The notes beneath the pieces were generated by a model. The model did not search any database and had not been told where the DNA came from. It saw only the letters and a program-made list of their open reading frames with translations. A program made the translations under genes and the position numbers. Shown in pieces: positions 50,048 to 58,948 of a stretch of DNA of 64,000 bases. Source of the DNA: Micromonospora sp. BL4 (GTDB taxonomy: Bacteria; Actinomycetota; Actinomycetes; Mycobacteriales; Micromonosporaceae); contig NZ_RCVJ01000192.1 of the NCBI RefSeq assembly GCF_003667505.1, positions 30,706 through 94,705 of the forward strand, written 5' to 3'. Within the stretch, counting starts at the first letter, position 1. Each line of letters starts with the position of its first letter.

Positions 50048-51658
50048 TCAGCCCCGCCCGCTGCGGGTGAGGACGAAACCCAGCGGGGTGACGCCGGCCG
50101 CGAGCAGCCGCTCCGTGAGCCGACGCAGATCGACCTGACGGGTCCGGTCCTGTTCCACCACCACGACCGCAGTGCCCTGACGAGCCGCCGCCACGCCACG
50201 CTCGTCGGCCTCGGAGGGGGGCGCGTTGAAGAGCACGACGCCGGTGGCGGTGCGCTGGCGCCACGTGCCGAAACGCACTCCGCCGGCACCCACAGGCACC
50301 TTCTCCGCGCTGTTTCCGACCATGTTCATGTCGCTCGAGGCCGCGCTCACGCTCGTTCGCGGCAGGGTCATGGTGGCGTCCGGGTCCGCCGACGGGTAAC
50401 TGCCCACCGGGTACGGGGACGGACGGCGGGTGGGGATTGGCTCGGTGGCGTCCTTGCCGCTGACCGAATCGGCGCCTCGGGGCTTCGGTACGAGTGGGCG
50501 TACCGGGTTGGCCGTCGCGGGCAGTTGATCGCGGTCCGCGAGCACGGCGGCACGCAGCTGCTCGAGGCGGCCACTGTCGTCGGCCACGTAGACGTCCCGG
50601 CCGGTCGCGGCGAGCGCCACCGCCAGACCGGCGGTGATGGCGGTCTGGTCCTCGCGAGTGGTCAGCAGCGCCACCCGGGCCGGTTCGCGGACCCGCTCGG
50701 CGATGGCCATCGCCGCGTACCGGATGTCGGCGTCCACCGCCTTCCTTCGGCCGCGAACTCGCCGGCCGCGCACAGTACCGAGCAGCGGCAGGCCGGTGAC
50801 ATCGCGTCCGTCGTGAACCGAGCGGACCCGGCGGTCCGCGGACTCCCAGCCGTACGCCAGCACCACGCCCAGCAGTACGCCCCCGAGCAGCCCGGCCAGC
50901 ACGTAGAGCAGGAGGTGCCCGCTGGAGGACACCAGGACGTTCTCCGCGCTCTGCGTGATCCAGCCCGGGTTGACATCGACCGCCGCGATCTCTGTTCGGG
51001 ACGACTTCAACTGGGTCAGCTGATTGTTCGTGCCGCCCAGCTCGGCAATGGCGGCGTCCAGCGAGCCGTCCCGCGCGTTCGCGATTCGCCGCTGCAAGGC
51101 ATCGCGCTGCTTCTCCACCTCGACGATGCTCTCGTCATACCGCTTCAGCATCTCGGCCCGCTGCTTCTCGTACATCGTCCGGCGCACGTCGAGGTAGGCC
51201 TGCGCGGCAAGGTTCACGTTGTGTACCGCGTCATCGGTGGAGCGATCGGTGTAGGAGAAACGTAGGATCTGCCCGCCGGTTGGTACCTCCACCTCCAGCG
51301 CGTCGCGTACATCGCGCTGATCCCTACCCTCTGCCGCGAGCCGCTGCACGACTTCGGTCCCGGTGGCGATGCCGCTCTCCACGTTCATGTTCACTGCCCG
51401 GTCGGCGGCGGCGCCGCTCGGGGTGAAGGCGTCGGTGACAACCGGGCGTACCGCCACCACGGCGCTCGCGGTGACCGCGCCAGGACTGAGCAGGACGTAC
51501 CCGAGGGCGGCGAACAGGCCGACCGCGGCGACCGCCGCGACCAGCCGGATCCGGTGCAGAGGGACGCGGAGCAGGTCGGTCAGGGTGACTGTCCGGGCCG
51601 GCGCGCCCCCACCGCCGAGCGGATCGGCGGACCAGGAACCGGGAGATGCATCAGCCAT
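50048..51658 (-). CDS. Wzz-like chain-length protein with degenerate BY-kinase domain
   Basis: A 536-residue protein. An N-terminal Wzz domain has TM1 (~residues 36-58), a periplasmic-type coiled coil (MYEKQRAEMLKRYDESIVEVEKQ...) and TM2 (HLLLYVLAGLLGGVLLGVVLAYG). The cytoplasmic part follows the layout of a bacterial tyrosine kinase, but Walker A is lost (LLTTREDQTAITAGLAVAL) and the distal Walker-like strand reads VVLFNAPPSEAD; no Tyr cluster ends the protein. It is likely a kinase-dead co-polymerase regulating chain length. GTG 51667 is an alternative start. Confidence 0.82.
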   Translation of the reverse strand: MADASPGSWSADPLGGGGAPARTVTLTDLLRVPLHRIRLVAAVAAVGLFAALGYVLLSPGAVTASAVVAVRPVVTDAFTPSGAAADRAVNMNVESGIATGTEVVQRLAAEGRDQRDVRDALEVEVPTGGQILRFSYTDRSTDDAVHNVNLAAQAYLDVRRTMYEKQRAEMLKRYDESIVEVEKQRDALQRRIANARDGSLDAAIAELGGTNNQLTQLKSSRTEIAAVDVNPGWITQSAENVLVSSSGHLLLYVLAGLLGGVLLGVVLAYGWESADRRVRSVHDGRDVTGLPLLGTVRGRRVRGRRKAVDADIRYAAMAIAERVREPARVALLTTREDQTAITAGLAVALAATGRDVYVADDSGRLEQLRAAVLADRDQLPATANPVRPLVPKPRGADSVSGKDATEPIPTRRPSPYPVGSYPSADPDATMTLPRTSVSAASSDMNMVGNSAEKVPVGAGGVRFGTWRQRTATGVVLFNAPPSEADERGVAAARQGTAVVVVEQDRTRQVDLRRLTERLLAAGVTPLGFVLTRSGRG

Positions 51659-51729
51659 GAACTTCACCGTCTGTTATGGATTTTCTGAACGGAACGACGC
51701 TCGTACACGCCGCACGTTCCCCTGCGAGG

Positions 51730-51766
51730 CGTCGGGCCGGCGACGTGGTCCGCCGCCGGCCCGACG
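51730..51766. terminator. 13-bp perfect hairpin between the beta-propeller and Wzz-like genes
   Basis: CGTCGGGCCGGCG (51730-51742) pairs perfectly with 51754-51766 over an 11-nt loop, 37 nt after the beta-propeller stop. It has no U tract. It probably ends that transcript or protects its 3' end. An AT-richer stretch beyond it (51665-51690) may hold a promoter for the Wzz-Wzy-Wzx run. Confidence 0.55.
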
Positions 51767-51802
51767 TGATCTATCGATTCTGTGTGACGAACGGGTCAGT
51801 CG

Positions 51803-53788
51803 TCACTGCACCGAGAAGAAGATCCTCGGGGTGGACCAGGTCAGTCCTCCACCCGCCGGCGCGATCACCGTGCTGGTCGCGCCGTCCACAACCGGGGCGG
51901 CCGTCGGGTCGAACGGCACGCTGCGCAGGGTGCCGTCGGTCCCGCCGTACACGATCCGGCCGTTGACCCAGGCCATGCCGCGCACCGACGACCAGGTGAC
52001 GCCGGTCGTCGGAAGAGCGAACTCGGTCGCGCCCAGATAGTTGCCGTCGATCTCGAAGTAGCGGTAGTAGAGCGCATTGGCGCCACTGCGGGTGTAGTAC
52101 AACCGGCCGTTGAGGTAGAACGCGCCGGTCATGCCCGCTGCGTTGAACCAGTCGTTGAACCCCGACGACTCCCAGGGAACGCCGATGGCACCGCCGTTGA
52201 ACATCGAAACGTCGAGCCGGCTGCCGGTGGGGGTGCCGGAAATCGTGTGCGCCCAGTAGATGCGGTCGCTCACCCGCCAGGTCGCGCCGGCGTTCGTGTA
52301 GTTGGGCTGGCTGACCGTGGTGGGGGCACCGACAGTCGCGCCGTTGAACGAGGCCTTGGCCAGCTGACCCTCGCCGGTGCCGAGGTAGAGGTTGCCGGTG
52401 GCCGCGGTCGGCGGGTTCTTCGGGGCGAAGGTGCGACCGCCGGCGATCGGGAACATGCCGAGCCGGCCGTGGTACTCGCTGCCCATCCCGTCGGAGTTGT
52501 GCCCGAAGTACAGCCCGTCGCTGCCCCGCCACAGCACGGGGACCTGCGAACCCCAGGTGCTGGTGCCGGCCGGCATGGACGCGCTGCCGCGGCGGCCGGG
52601 GTTCCACGCGACCGGCAGTCCGGTCGCCGGGGTGACGGCGGCGATGCCGAGTCGGTCGATCGCGCCGTTGCCGGCCGCGTCGCTGGCGTTCGGGTTGTTC
52701 AACCAACGGAAGTGCCCACCCAGGTAGATGACGTTGTCGGCCACCTCCACCGAGGTGATGGTGTCGTTGCCGGTGTAGTCGACCCAGGTGCCGAGCTGGC
52801 CGCTGCCCCGGTCTGCGGTCTCGAACCGGATCAGCGCGTCGCAGTAGGCGGCCGGCCAGCCGGCGCCGCCGTTGGTACCGACGACGAACCAACTTCCGTC
52901 CGCACCGAACTTCAGGTCCTGCACGTAGTGCACGAAGGTCTCGGGCGCCGCACACGGCGCGACGAACTTCTCAGTGCTCCAGTCCAGCACGGTTGGCGTA
53001 CCAGAGAGGTCGATCATCGCCATCTGGTTCCGGGACAGTCCGTTCACCAGGGTGAAGTTGCCACCGGCGATCATGGTCTGCCCGTCCGGGGTGACATCGA
53101 TCGTCCAGCCGTACGAGCCGGTGCCGTGCCGCCCGACGGTGGCGTTGATGTTGAAGGTCGGGTCGATCGCGCCGGTGGTGGCGTTCAGCCGGGCCAAACC
53201 GGAGTGCGCGGCACCGTTCAACCAGTTGAACGCGCCGGCGACGTAGAGCCAGTTGCCACGCAGCACCATGTCCCGGATCATGCCGCCGTCGGAGCGGCCG
53301 ACCCAGCTACCGATGGTCGCCCCGGTCGCGGGATCCAGCGCCACCAGGTTCTTCCGGGAAACGCCGTTGACGTTCTTGAACCCGCCGCCGACGATGAGCG
53401 TGCCGTTCGGGCCGGCGATCAGGGTGTTGACCGGGCCGTCGAGAACCGGCAGGAACGTGGTCGAGATGGTTCCGCTCGTCCGGTCGTACGCGAACAGGTA
53501 ACTCCGCGTGATCCACGCCGCGCTGGCGTTCTGCCGGATCTGGGTGAAGCTGCCGCCCACGTACACCTGAGAGCCGACCTGCGCGAAGGCGCGGGTCTCG
53601 CCGTCGCGGCCATGCGGGGTGTTGTCGGCCGGGTTGGTCGACACCACGGTCGCCGTCTCGGGCGCCGGCACCACGGCGGCCGAGGTGACGGAGGGTACGG
53701 TCAACACTGCGGCGAGGGTCACCAGGCCGACTGCTGCCGCACGGATACGGGATCCGGCAGATCGCCGAGAGAGCGAAACTATGGGCAC
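51803..53788 (-). CDS. Secreted beta-propeller protein
   Basis: A 661-residue exported protein. The signal peptide (SRRSAGSRIRAAAVGLVTLAAVLTVPSVTSAA) would be cleaved after AxA near residue 38. The mature part has repeated blades with GGxF, VYVGGSFTQI, LIVGGGFKNVNGVSRKNLVALD, MIAGGNFTLVNGLSRNQ and VIYLGGHFRWLN, the delta-60/kelch-like pattern of extracellular propellers. Function unknown; carbohydrate binding is plausible from context. TTGGAGG precedes the GTG at 53788, and a 12-bp hairpin covers this start. Confidence 0.8.
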   Translation of the reverse strand: MPIVSLSRRSAGSRIRAAAVGLVTLAAVLTVPSVTSAAVVPAPETATVVSTNPADNTPHGRDGETRAFAQVGSQVYVGGSFTQIRQNASAAWITRSYLFAYDRTSGTISTTFLPVLDGPVNTLIAGPNGTLIVGGGFKNVNGVSRKNLVALDPATGATIGSWVGRSDGGMIRDMVLRGNWLYVAGAFNWLNGAAHSGLARLNATTGAIDPTFNINATVGRHGTGSYGWTIDVTPDGQTMIAGGNFTLVNGLSRNQMAMIDLSGTPTVLDWSTEKFVAPCAAPETFVHYVQDLKFGADGSWFVVGTNGGAGWPAAYCDALIRFETADRGSGQLGTWVDYTGNDTITSVEVADNVIYLGGHFRWLNNPNASDAAGNGAIDRLGIAAVTPATGLPVAWNPGRRGSASMPAGTSTWGSQVPVLWRGSDGLYFGHNSDGMGSEYHGRLGMFPIAGGRTFAPKNPPTAATGNLYLGTGEGQLAKASFNGATVGAPTTVSQPNYTNAGATWRVSDRIYWAHTISGTPTGSRLDVSMFNGGAIGVPWESSGFNDWFNAAGMTGAFYLNGRLYYTRSGANALYYRYFEIDGNYLGATEFALPTTGVTWSSVRGMAWVNGRIVYGGTDGTLRSVPFDPTAAPVVDGATSTVIAPAGGGLTWSTPRIFFSVQ

Positions 53789-53828
53789 GCTACGCCTCCA
53801 AGTTGGACGAGAACCCGCGTAGCGTGCC
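53784..53828 (-). promoter_or_regulatory. Hairpin sequestering the beta-propeller start codon
   Basis: On the minus strand GGCACGCTACGC (53828-53817) pairs perfectly with GCGTAGCGTGCC (53795-53784). The second arm contains the GTG start codon, and the 21-nt loop contains most of the TTGGAGG ribosome binding site. Folding would hide the start codon, suggesting translational control. Confidence 0.55.
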
Positions 53829-53959
53829 TCGTCGATCATGATTCGCGATATCCGCCGATTGGGCGGTCGCCGGCCCCACGCGACGACGACGGGTGGTCTC
53901 CCTGTCGGGTATCGGACTCACCTCAGCACGCCTCGGTGGAGCAGCGATGCAGGAACAGG

Positions 53960-54853
53960 TCAGACTGTGGTCGTGACCTCGACGGGCACCGCGTCCGCGG
54001 ACCGGATGGGTGGACGCACCCGGCCCTCGGCCACGAGGACCGTCAGCACCATCACGCCGAGCAGCAGGGTGGCGAAGATCCAACCACCGATCACGTCGGT
54101 GAGCCAGTGCCGCTCGGCATAGATCCGGGTATACCCCTCCACCGCGACCAGCACGGCCAGCGCGGTCGCGATGGCAATTCGGCCGCGTCTCGGGATGTTC
54201 CAGGTCAGCCCCGCCAGCACCGCGATGGTGCCGAAGGTGAGCATGACCCGGGCGCATCCGCCGGAGGGATAGGTGCCGAGGTCCGTGGGTGGGTGGCCGC
54301 GGTCCACGGTCAGGGCCAGAATCTGCTGGGTGTACTGCTCGAGGACGAACTGCAACGGCATCGCGACCAGCGGGATCCACCATCGGCGGCGCCGCCAGGC
54401 GACGGCGAAGCCGATCGCCGCGACCACCGTCACCCACTTGAGCGGGTACCGGTCCCCAATCGCGGTGATGAACGAGTTGATGTCGGCCCACACGTCGACT
54501 CGGCGGGCATGCACGTAGTCGAAGACCGGATGGTCGACGGACGGTTCCAGTCTGGACAGCAGTTCGCCGAGGGGCCAGCAGATCGCCACGACCGCCGCGG
54601 ACCCGGCGAGCAGGACGACAAGAGCGGCCCCGATCCGGCCGAAGGCCTCGGTGAGCCCGGCCACGGCGACGCGCAGCCGATCAGCCGCCCGACTCTCCCG
54701 CACGGCCGGCGCCCATCGGGTCGCCACCACAGGGATCAGGACGGCCGGCACCAGCACCGACAATGCCCCCAGCGCGTAGATCAGAGCCACAGCCGAACAC
54801 CGCCGTCCGGTCGACCGGCGGCTGACCCCGCCACATCCGTGGCACGCAGCCAC
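53960..54853 (-). CDS. PAP2-superfamily membrane protein, altered catalytic motif
   Basis: A 297-residue protein with about six hydrophobic segments and PAP2 phosphatase order: DRGHPPTDLGTYPSGG (motifs 1-2) and RIYAERHWLTDVIGG (motif 3, with R, H and D present). The usual PSGH reads PSGG, so the general-acid His of motif 2 is absent. It could be an undecaprenyl-pyrophosphate phosphatase-like protein serving the glycan locus, or an inactive relative. The start (GTG 54853) is uncertain; GTG 54790 is also possible. The 248 nt upstream (54854-55101) contain no gene I can support. Confidence 0.75.
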   Translation of the reverse strand: MAACHGCGGVSRRSTGRRCSAVALIYALGALSVLVPAVLIPVVATRWAPAVRESRAADRLRVAVAGLTEAFGRIGAALVVLLAGSAAVVAICWPLGELLSRLEPSVDHPVFDYVHARRVDVWADINSFITAIGDRYPLKWVTVVAAIGFAVAWRRRRWWIPLVAMPLQFVLEQYTQQILALTVDRGHPPTDLGTYPSGGCARVMLTFGTIAVLAGLTWNIPRRGRIAIATALAVLVAVEGYTRIYAERHWLTDVIGGWIFATLLLGVMVLTVLVAEGRVRPPIRSADAVPVEVTTTV

Positions 54854-55101
54854 CTGGTGTCCGCCGACGTCATCGGTCCCCCTTCACCCGAGCCGCCGAG
54901 CAACCACCCCGTTCAGGGTCCGTCGGCACCACCGCATGGCATTCGAGGTGACACGTTAAGGGACTTGGACGCTCCGCGGTAGCCGCCAGTCCGTCCGTGC
55001 TCCGTCGACCACCTGTCGTGGTTTCGACAATCGTCGGTGCTGTGCAACTGGCCCGAACTCCAGCCAGTGCGGTCGAGTCGCAATCACGACAGAGGCGGTC
55101 G

Positions 55102-56817
55102 TCAGCGGCTACCCCCGGTGGGCTGCCGCAGGTACGGGTCCCGGCCGGCCTCGGCGAAGCCGGCCACGGCCGCGGCATCGTGGTTCATCGTCATGTCGCA
55201 GGTCGTCGAGCGGGTGGTCATACCCGACGAGTTGAAGTAGATGGCCGCCTTGATCTTCGGGTGCGCCTTCAGTGCCGCCGGGAACTCCTGGAACCAGCGC
55301 TGCTTGGCGCCCCGGTCGGCGGAGTTGAAGTTGGTGCCGAACTCGGCGAGCATCCGCGGCTTGCCGGCGCCGATGCCGCTCTCGTCCAGCCAGCGGTAGA
55401 AGCCGCCGACGGTGGTGCTCGGGCTCTTCCACACCGTGCTGCCGTTGCAGACGTGGAAGTTGTACGGGTCGTAGGCCACCCAGTCGACGTAGCGGTCGCC
55501 CGGGTACAGACCGGCGTACCGGGAGTAGTGCCCGGACCAGCCCATCATCGTCCAGACCCAGACCGCGTTGTCCGCGCCGGCCTTGGCGAACCGCTCGTAC
55601 ACGTAGCGCCAGGCCCGGACGAAGTCGGCGTCACTGCCCTTGGCCGGTTCGTCCTCCGGCTCGTGATCGAAGCCCAGGAAGACCGGCACCTTGGCGTCCC
55701 GGATCCGGCCCGCGACCGCGTCGATGGTCGCGTCGTGCCGGCCACTGTAGACGTCCGCCCAGGTCAGGGTGGTGCCGGCGGAGAAGTCGCGCGACTCCCA
55801 GGCGAAGAACATCAGCCGACCCTCGCGCATCTGCTGCTGCTCGTACGCGTCCGGGAAGGCGCCGTTGCTGCCGACGTTGGAGAAGTCGTGGTAGCGGTGC
55901 ACGATGTCGAACTTGCGGCCCACCTGCGCCTCGACGTCGGCGACCGCCTTGCCGTGGTTCCAGCCGCTGCCCGCCCCGGACGGCGAGTACATGCCCCACC
56001 AGGCGCCGCAGGAGGGGACGAGCTTGTCCGACACCGCGCCGCACGTGCCGGGCGGCGCGACCGTGGGGCTCGCCGACGCGGTGGGCGTCCGGGTCGGGGC
56101 GATGGTCGGCGACGGCTTCGGCGCTGCGGTGGTCGGCGACGCGCTCGGCGACGCGCTCGGCGGCGGCGCCGGGCGGGTGGTCGTCACCGGCGACGGCCGG
56201 GTCCCGATGTCGTAGCTGATCACCAAGCGCGGCCGCAGCTCCGAGTCGCGGTTCTCCGCCGACGCCCAGTAGATCCGGGTGTCCAGGCCGGCCTGGGCCA
56301 GTGACACCGTCCAGGTGCCGTTGCCGGTGACCAGACGGGAGACGTCCCACTCGTTGAAGCCCTTGGACACCCCGGTCAGGGTGTCCAGCGCCGCGCCGGC
56401 CGCCTTCGGGGCCGGCCGTGCCTCGCGGGCGCTCAGCGGCGAGGCGTGCGCCGTCACCGTGGCGGCGAACTGCTGCCAGGCGTGCACCCGCAGCGTCGCC
56501 CGCACGTTGACCGCAGCGGCCGGCACGGTCGTCACCGTGAACTCGATGACCGCCTCCCGGCCGCCCCGCGGGTTGCCGTCGCAGCGCGCCGGGCAGGTCG
56601 CGAGGGTCGGCTTGGCGGCGTTGTCGCCGTCCTGCGTCACCATGGTCGCGGTGGTGTCGGCCGCCGCCCGGATCGAGAGATCGTCGCTGGCCAGCAGCGG
56701 CATCATGGTCACCACGATGCCGGCGACCACCGAGCCGCCGACCACGCCGACGGCGATGGCCTTGCGTCGGGGGTCGGGGCGGTGCCGGGTGACGCGGTGC
56801 AGTCCGTGCCTGCTCAA
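55102..56817 (-). CDS. Secreted GH26-like glycoside hydrolase with DNRLRE-type N-domain
   Basis: A 571-residue exported protein. A basic N-terminus and TM/signal helix (~20-43) are followed by a DNRLRE-like beta domain (~50-205), a Pro/Thr/Ser linker (~206-256) and a GH26-type TIM barrel. Catalytic candidates are E386 (GFDHEPE) and E492 (AEFGTN). GH26 enzymes are mostly endo-beta-mannanases; here trimming or releasing the locus's own polysaccharide is likely. The start is TTG 56817, with GGGAG 6 nt upstream. Confidence 0.83.
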   Translation of the reverse strand: MSRHGLHRVTRHRPDPRRKAIAVGVVGGSVVAGIVVTMMPLLASDDLSIRAAADTTATMVTQDGDNAAKPTLATCPARCDGNPRGGREAVIEFTVTTVPAAAVNVRATLRVHAWQQFAATVTAHASPLSAREARPAPKAAGAALDTLTGVSKGFNEWDVSRLVTGNGTWTVSLAQAGLDTRIYWASAENRDSELRPRLVISYDIGTRPSPVTTTRPAPPPSASPSASPTTAAPKPSPTIAPTRTPTASASPTVAPPGTCGAVSDKLVPSCGAWWGMYSPSGAGSGWNHGKAVADVEAQVGRKFDIVHRYHDFSNVGSNGAFPDAYEQQQMREGRLMFFAWESRDFSAGTTLTWADVYSGRHDATIDAVAGRIRDAKVPVFLGFDHEPEDEPAKGSDADFVRAWRYVYERFAKAGADNAVWVWTMMGWSGHYSRYAGLYPGDRYVDWVAYDPYNFHVCNGSTVWKSPSTTVGGFYRWLDESGIGAGKPRMLAEFGTNFNSADRGAKQRWFQEFPAALKAHPKIKAAIYFNSSGMTTRSTTCDMTMNHDAAAVAGFAEAGRDPYLRQPTGGSR

Positions 56818-56915
56818 GGAGTACTCCCTGTGTCTACTGCCGTAACGTTCTGCAGCGTATCGACGACCACACCATGTCGTACGGAGGACAGTTATCCCTA
56901 AGCGCGTCTTAACGG

Positions 56916-57752
56916 TCAGCTAAGGAAGTCGCCACCGGTGGCCCGGCGCAGGGCCGAACGCATCGCCGTCATCGGGGCGGCCACGCCGGTGAACTGCTCG
57001 AACTGGCCGACGGCCTGGGCCAACAGCAGGTCCAATCCGGACACCACCCGCAGGCCGGCCGCGAGGGCGGAGGCGGCCAGCGGCGTCGGCCACGGGTCGT
57101 ACAGCGCGTCGAAGAACACCGCGCCCGGCCGCCAGGTCACCACACCGGCCAGCGGATCGGCGACCCCCTTCGGCACGGTCGAGACGACCACCTCGGCGCC
57201 CAGGTGCCGCGACGCGTCAGCCCAGGACCCGGCGGACAGCACGACATCCAGCGCATCCGCCACCGGCCGCAGGTCGTCGACCGCCTCGACCCGGCGGGCC
57301 ACCACCGTCACCGAGGAGCAGGCCAGCCGTGCGGCGGCGGCCAAGGCGGCGCGGGCCGTTCCACCCGCGCCGAGCACCGTCATGGCGGCGCCGGGGCCGA
57401 CGCCGGCGTCGGTGAGCACCCGGACCATCCCGCCGACGTCGGTGTTGTCCGCGTACCAGGAGCCGTCCGGACGGCGTACCAGCGTGTTGGCCGCGCCGAC
57501 CGCGGTGGCGACCGGCGAGGCGGCGTCCGCCACCGCTAGCGCCGCCTCCTTGCCCGGCATGGTCACCGACAGCCCGGCCCACTCCGGACCCAGGCCGGCG
57601 ACCAGGGCCGGCAGCTCCGCCGCCGCGCACTCGATCCGGGTGTACGACCATCCGACCAGCCCGGCGGCCTCGTACCCGGCTCTGTGGATCACCGGGGAGA
57701 GGGAGTGCGCGATGGGCTTGCCCAGCACCGCGGCCCGTCGTCGGAGCGCCAT
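56916..57752 (-). CDS. aroE: Shikimate dehydrogenase
   Basis: NADPH-dependent reduction of 3-dehydroshikimate. The 278-residue protein has AVLGKPIAHSLSPVIHRAGYEAAG, the catalytic Lys in SVTMPGKEAAL, NTDVGGMV, the nucleotide loop VLGAGGTARAAL and GLDLLLAQAVGQFEQFTG. Its ATG overlaps the mltG stop by one base. The other aro genes lie 15 kb away, beyond the glycan locus. Confidence 0.95.
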   Translation of the reverse strand: MALRRRAAVLGKPIAHSLSPVIHRAGYEAAGLVGWSYTRIECAAAELPALVAGLGPEWAGLSVTMPGKEAALAVADAASPVATAVGAANTLVRRPDGSWYADNTDVGGMVRVLTDAGVGPGAAMTVLGAGGTARAALAAAARLACSSVTVVARRVEAVDDLRPVADALDVVLSAGSWADASRHLGAEVVVSTVPKGVADPLAGVVTWRPGAVFFDALYDPWPTPLAASALAAGLRVVSGLDLLLAQAVGQFEQFTGVAAPMTAMRSALRRATGGDFLS

Positions 57753-58948
57753 CAGATGATGCCGGCCTCCCTGGCCCTGGCCTCGTTACGCTGGTGCCCC
57801 TCGTAGGTCTCGGCGAAGGCGGAGTGGCCCTGCTTGTCGATCGCCACGAAGTAGAGCCACTTGCCCGGCGGCGGAGCCATCGCCCCCTCCAGTGCCTGCT
57901 TGCCCGGGTTGTTGATCGGGGTGGGCACGAGGCCGGGCAGCTTGCGGTTGTACGGGTTCTTCGGGTCGTCCAGCTCGGCCGCCGTCATCTGCGCGGAGGT
58001 CTTTGTCGGTTTGCCGATCGACTCCAGGTAGTAGTTGACCGTGACGTCCATCTCCAGGCAGTTGCAGTTGAACTCGCCGTAGACCCGGTTGTACGCCACC
58101 CGGGCGACCTTGCCCAGGTCGTCCTTGTTGCCCGCCTCGGCCTGGGCCAGCGACGACACGATCAACGCCTCGTACGGGCTGACCTTGCGTTCCTTCTGTA
58201 CCCGGTCGGCGAACTTCATCTCACCGGTCACCGAGAGGAAGTTGTCCACCATCAGCTTGAGGATGCTCTCCGCGGTGGCCTTGGGCGGGATCTCGTACGT
58301 GTCCGGGAAGAGGAAGCCCTCGATGGACTTGACGGTCTTCTTCCCGTCGTCGCGCTTGAACCACCAGTCCGGGACGCCGAGCGCTTCCGGGTCCTTCGCC
58401 GCGGTCTGGAAGTCCTTGATCGGGATCTTGGTCTTCTCGGAGAGCAGCCTGTAGATGCTCAGGCTGGTGCGACCCTCGGGGATGGTCAGCCCGTTGACGA
58501 TCTTGTTCTTCAGGTCGAGCATCGCAGTGACGGCGGTCGCGCCGCTCATCTGCTTGCGCAGCTTGTACGTGCCCGGCTGGATGTTCTTGCTGCGCGAGTT
58601 CGCCTCGGCGGCCTCGATGAACGCCTTCTGGCTCTTGACCACGTCGGCAGCGACCAGAGCGTCGGCCATGTCGGCCAGCAGCGCGCCCTGCTTGATCTCG
58701 ACGGTGATCTCGCCGGTGCCGCCGCCGTCGTAGTCCGGGGTGACGAAGTAGTTCTGGATCCGGTCGAAGCCGTAGAACGCGCCGCCACCGATGCCACCCA
58801 GCAGGAACAGAGCCAGCAGAAGGGCCAGGAACGTCTTGCCCCGGGAGCCACCCGACCCGCCCTTGCGCTTACGGACGAAGCTGCGCCGGTGCCGGCCCTT
58901 CTCCCCCCGCTCCGCCTCATCGAACCCAAGATCCAGATCGTCGATCAT
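57752..58948 (-). CDS. mltG: Endolytic murein transglycosylase MltG
   Basis: Cleaves nascent peptidoglycan strands near the membrane. The 398-residue protein has a charged cytoplasmic N-terminus, one TM helix (~35-58), a LysM-like part, and the YceG catalytic domain with EGFLFPDTYEIP and the active-site Glu in LIVSSLAQAEAG, plus NPYNRKLPGLVPTPINNPG. The ruvX-mltG-aroE order is conserved in actinobacteria. The ATG overlaps the ruvX stop (TAATG). Confidence 0.94.
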   Translation of the reverse strand: MIDDLDLGFDEAERGEKGRHRRSFVRKRKGGSGGSRGKTFLALLLALFLLGGIGGGAFYGFDRIQNYFVTPDYDGGGTGEITVEIKQGALLADMADALVAADVVKSQKAFIEAAEANSRSKNIQPGTYKLRKQMSGATAVTAMLDLKNKIVNGLTIPEGRTSLSIYRLLSEKTKIPIKDFQTAAKDPEALGVPDWWFKRDDGKKTVKSIEGFLFPDTYEIPPKATAESILKLMVDNFLSVTGEMKFADRVQKERKVSPYEALIVSSLAQAEAGNKDDLGKVARVAYNRVYGEFNCNCLEMDVTVNYYLESIGKPTKTSAQMTAAELDDPKNPYNRKLPGLVPTPINNPGKQALEGAMAPPPGKWLYFVAIDKQGHSAFAETYEGHQRNEARAREAGII

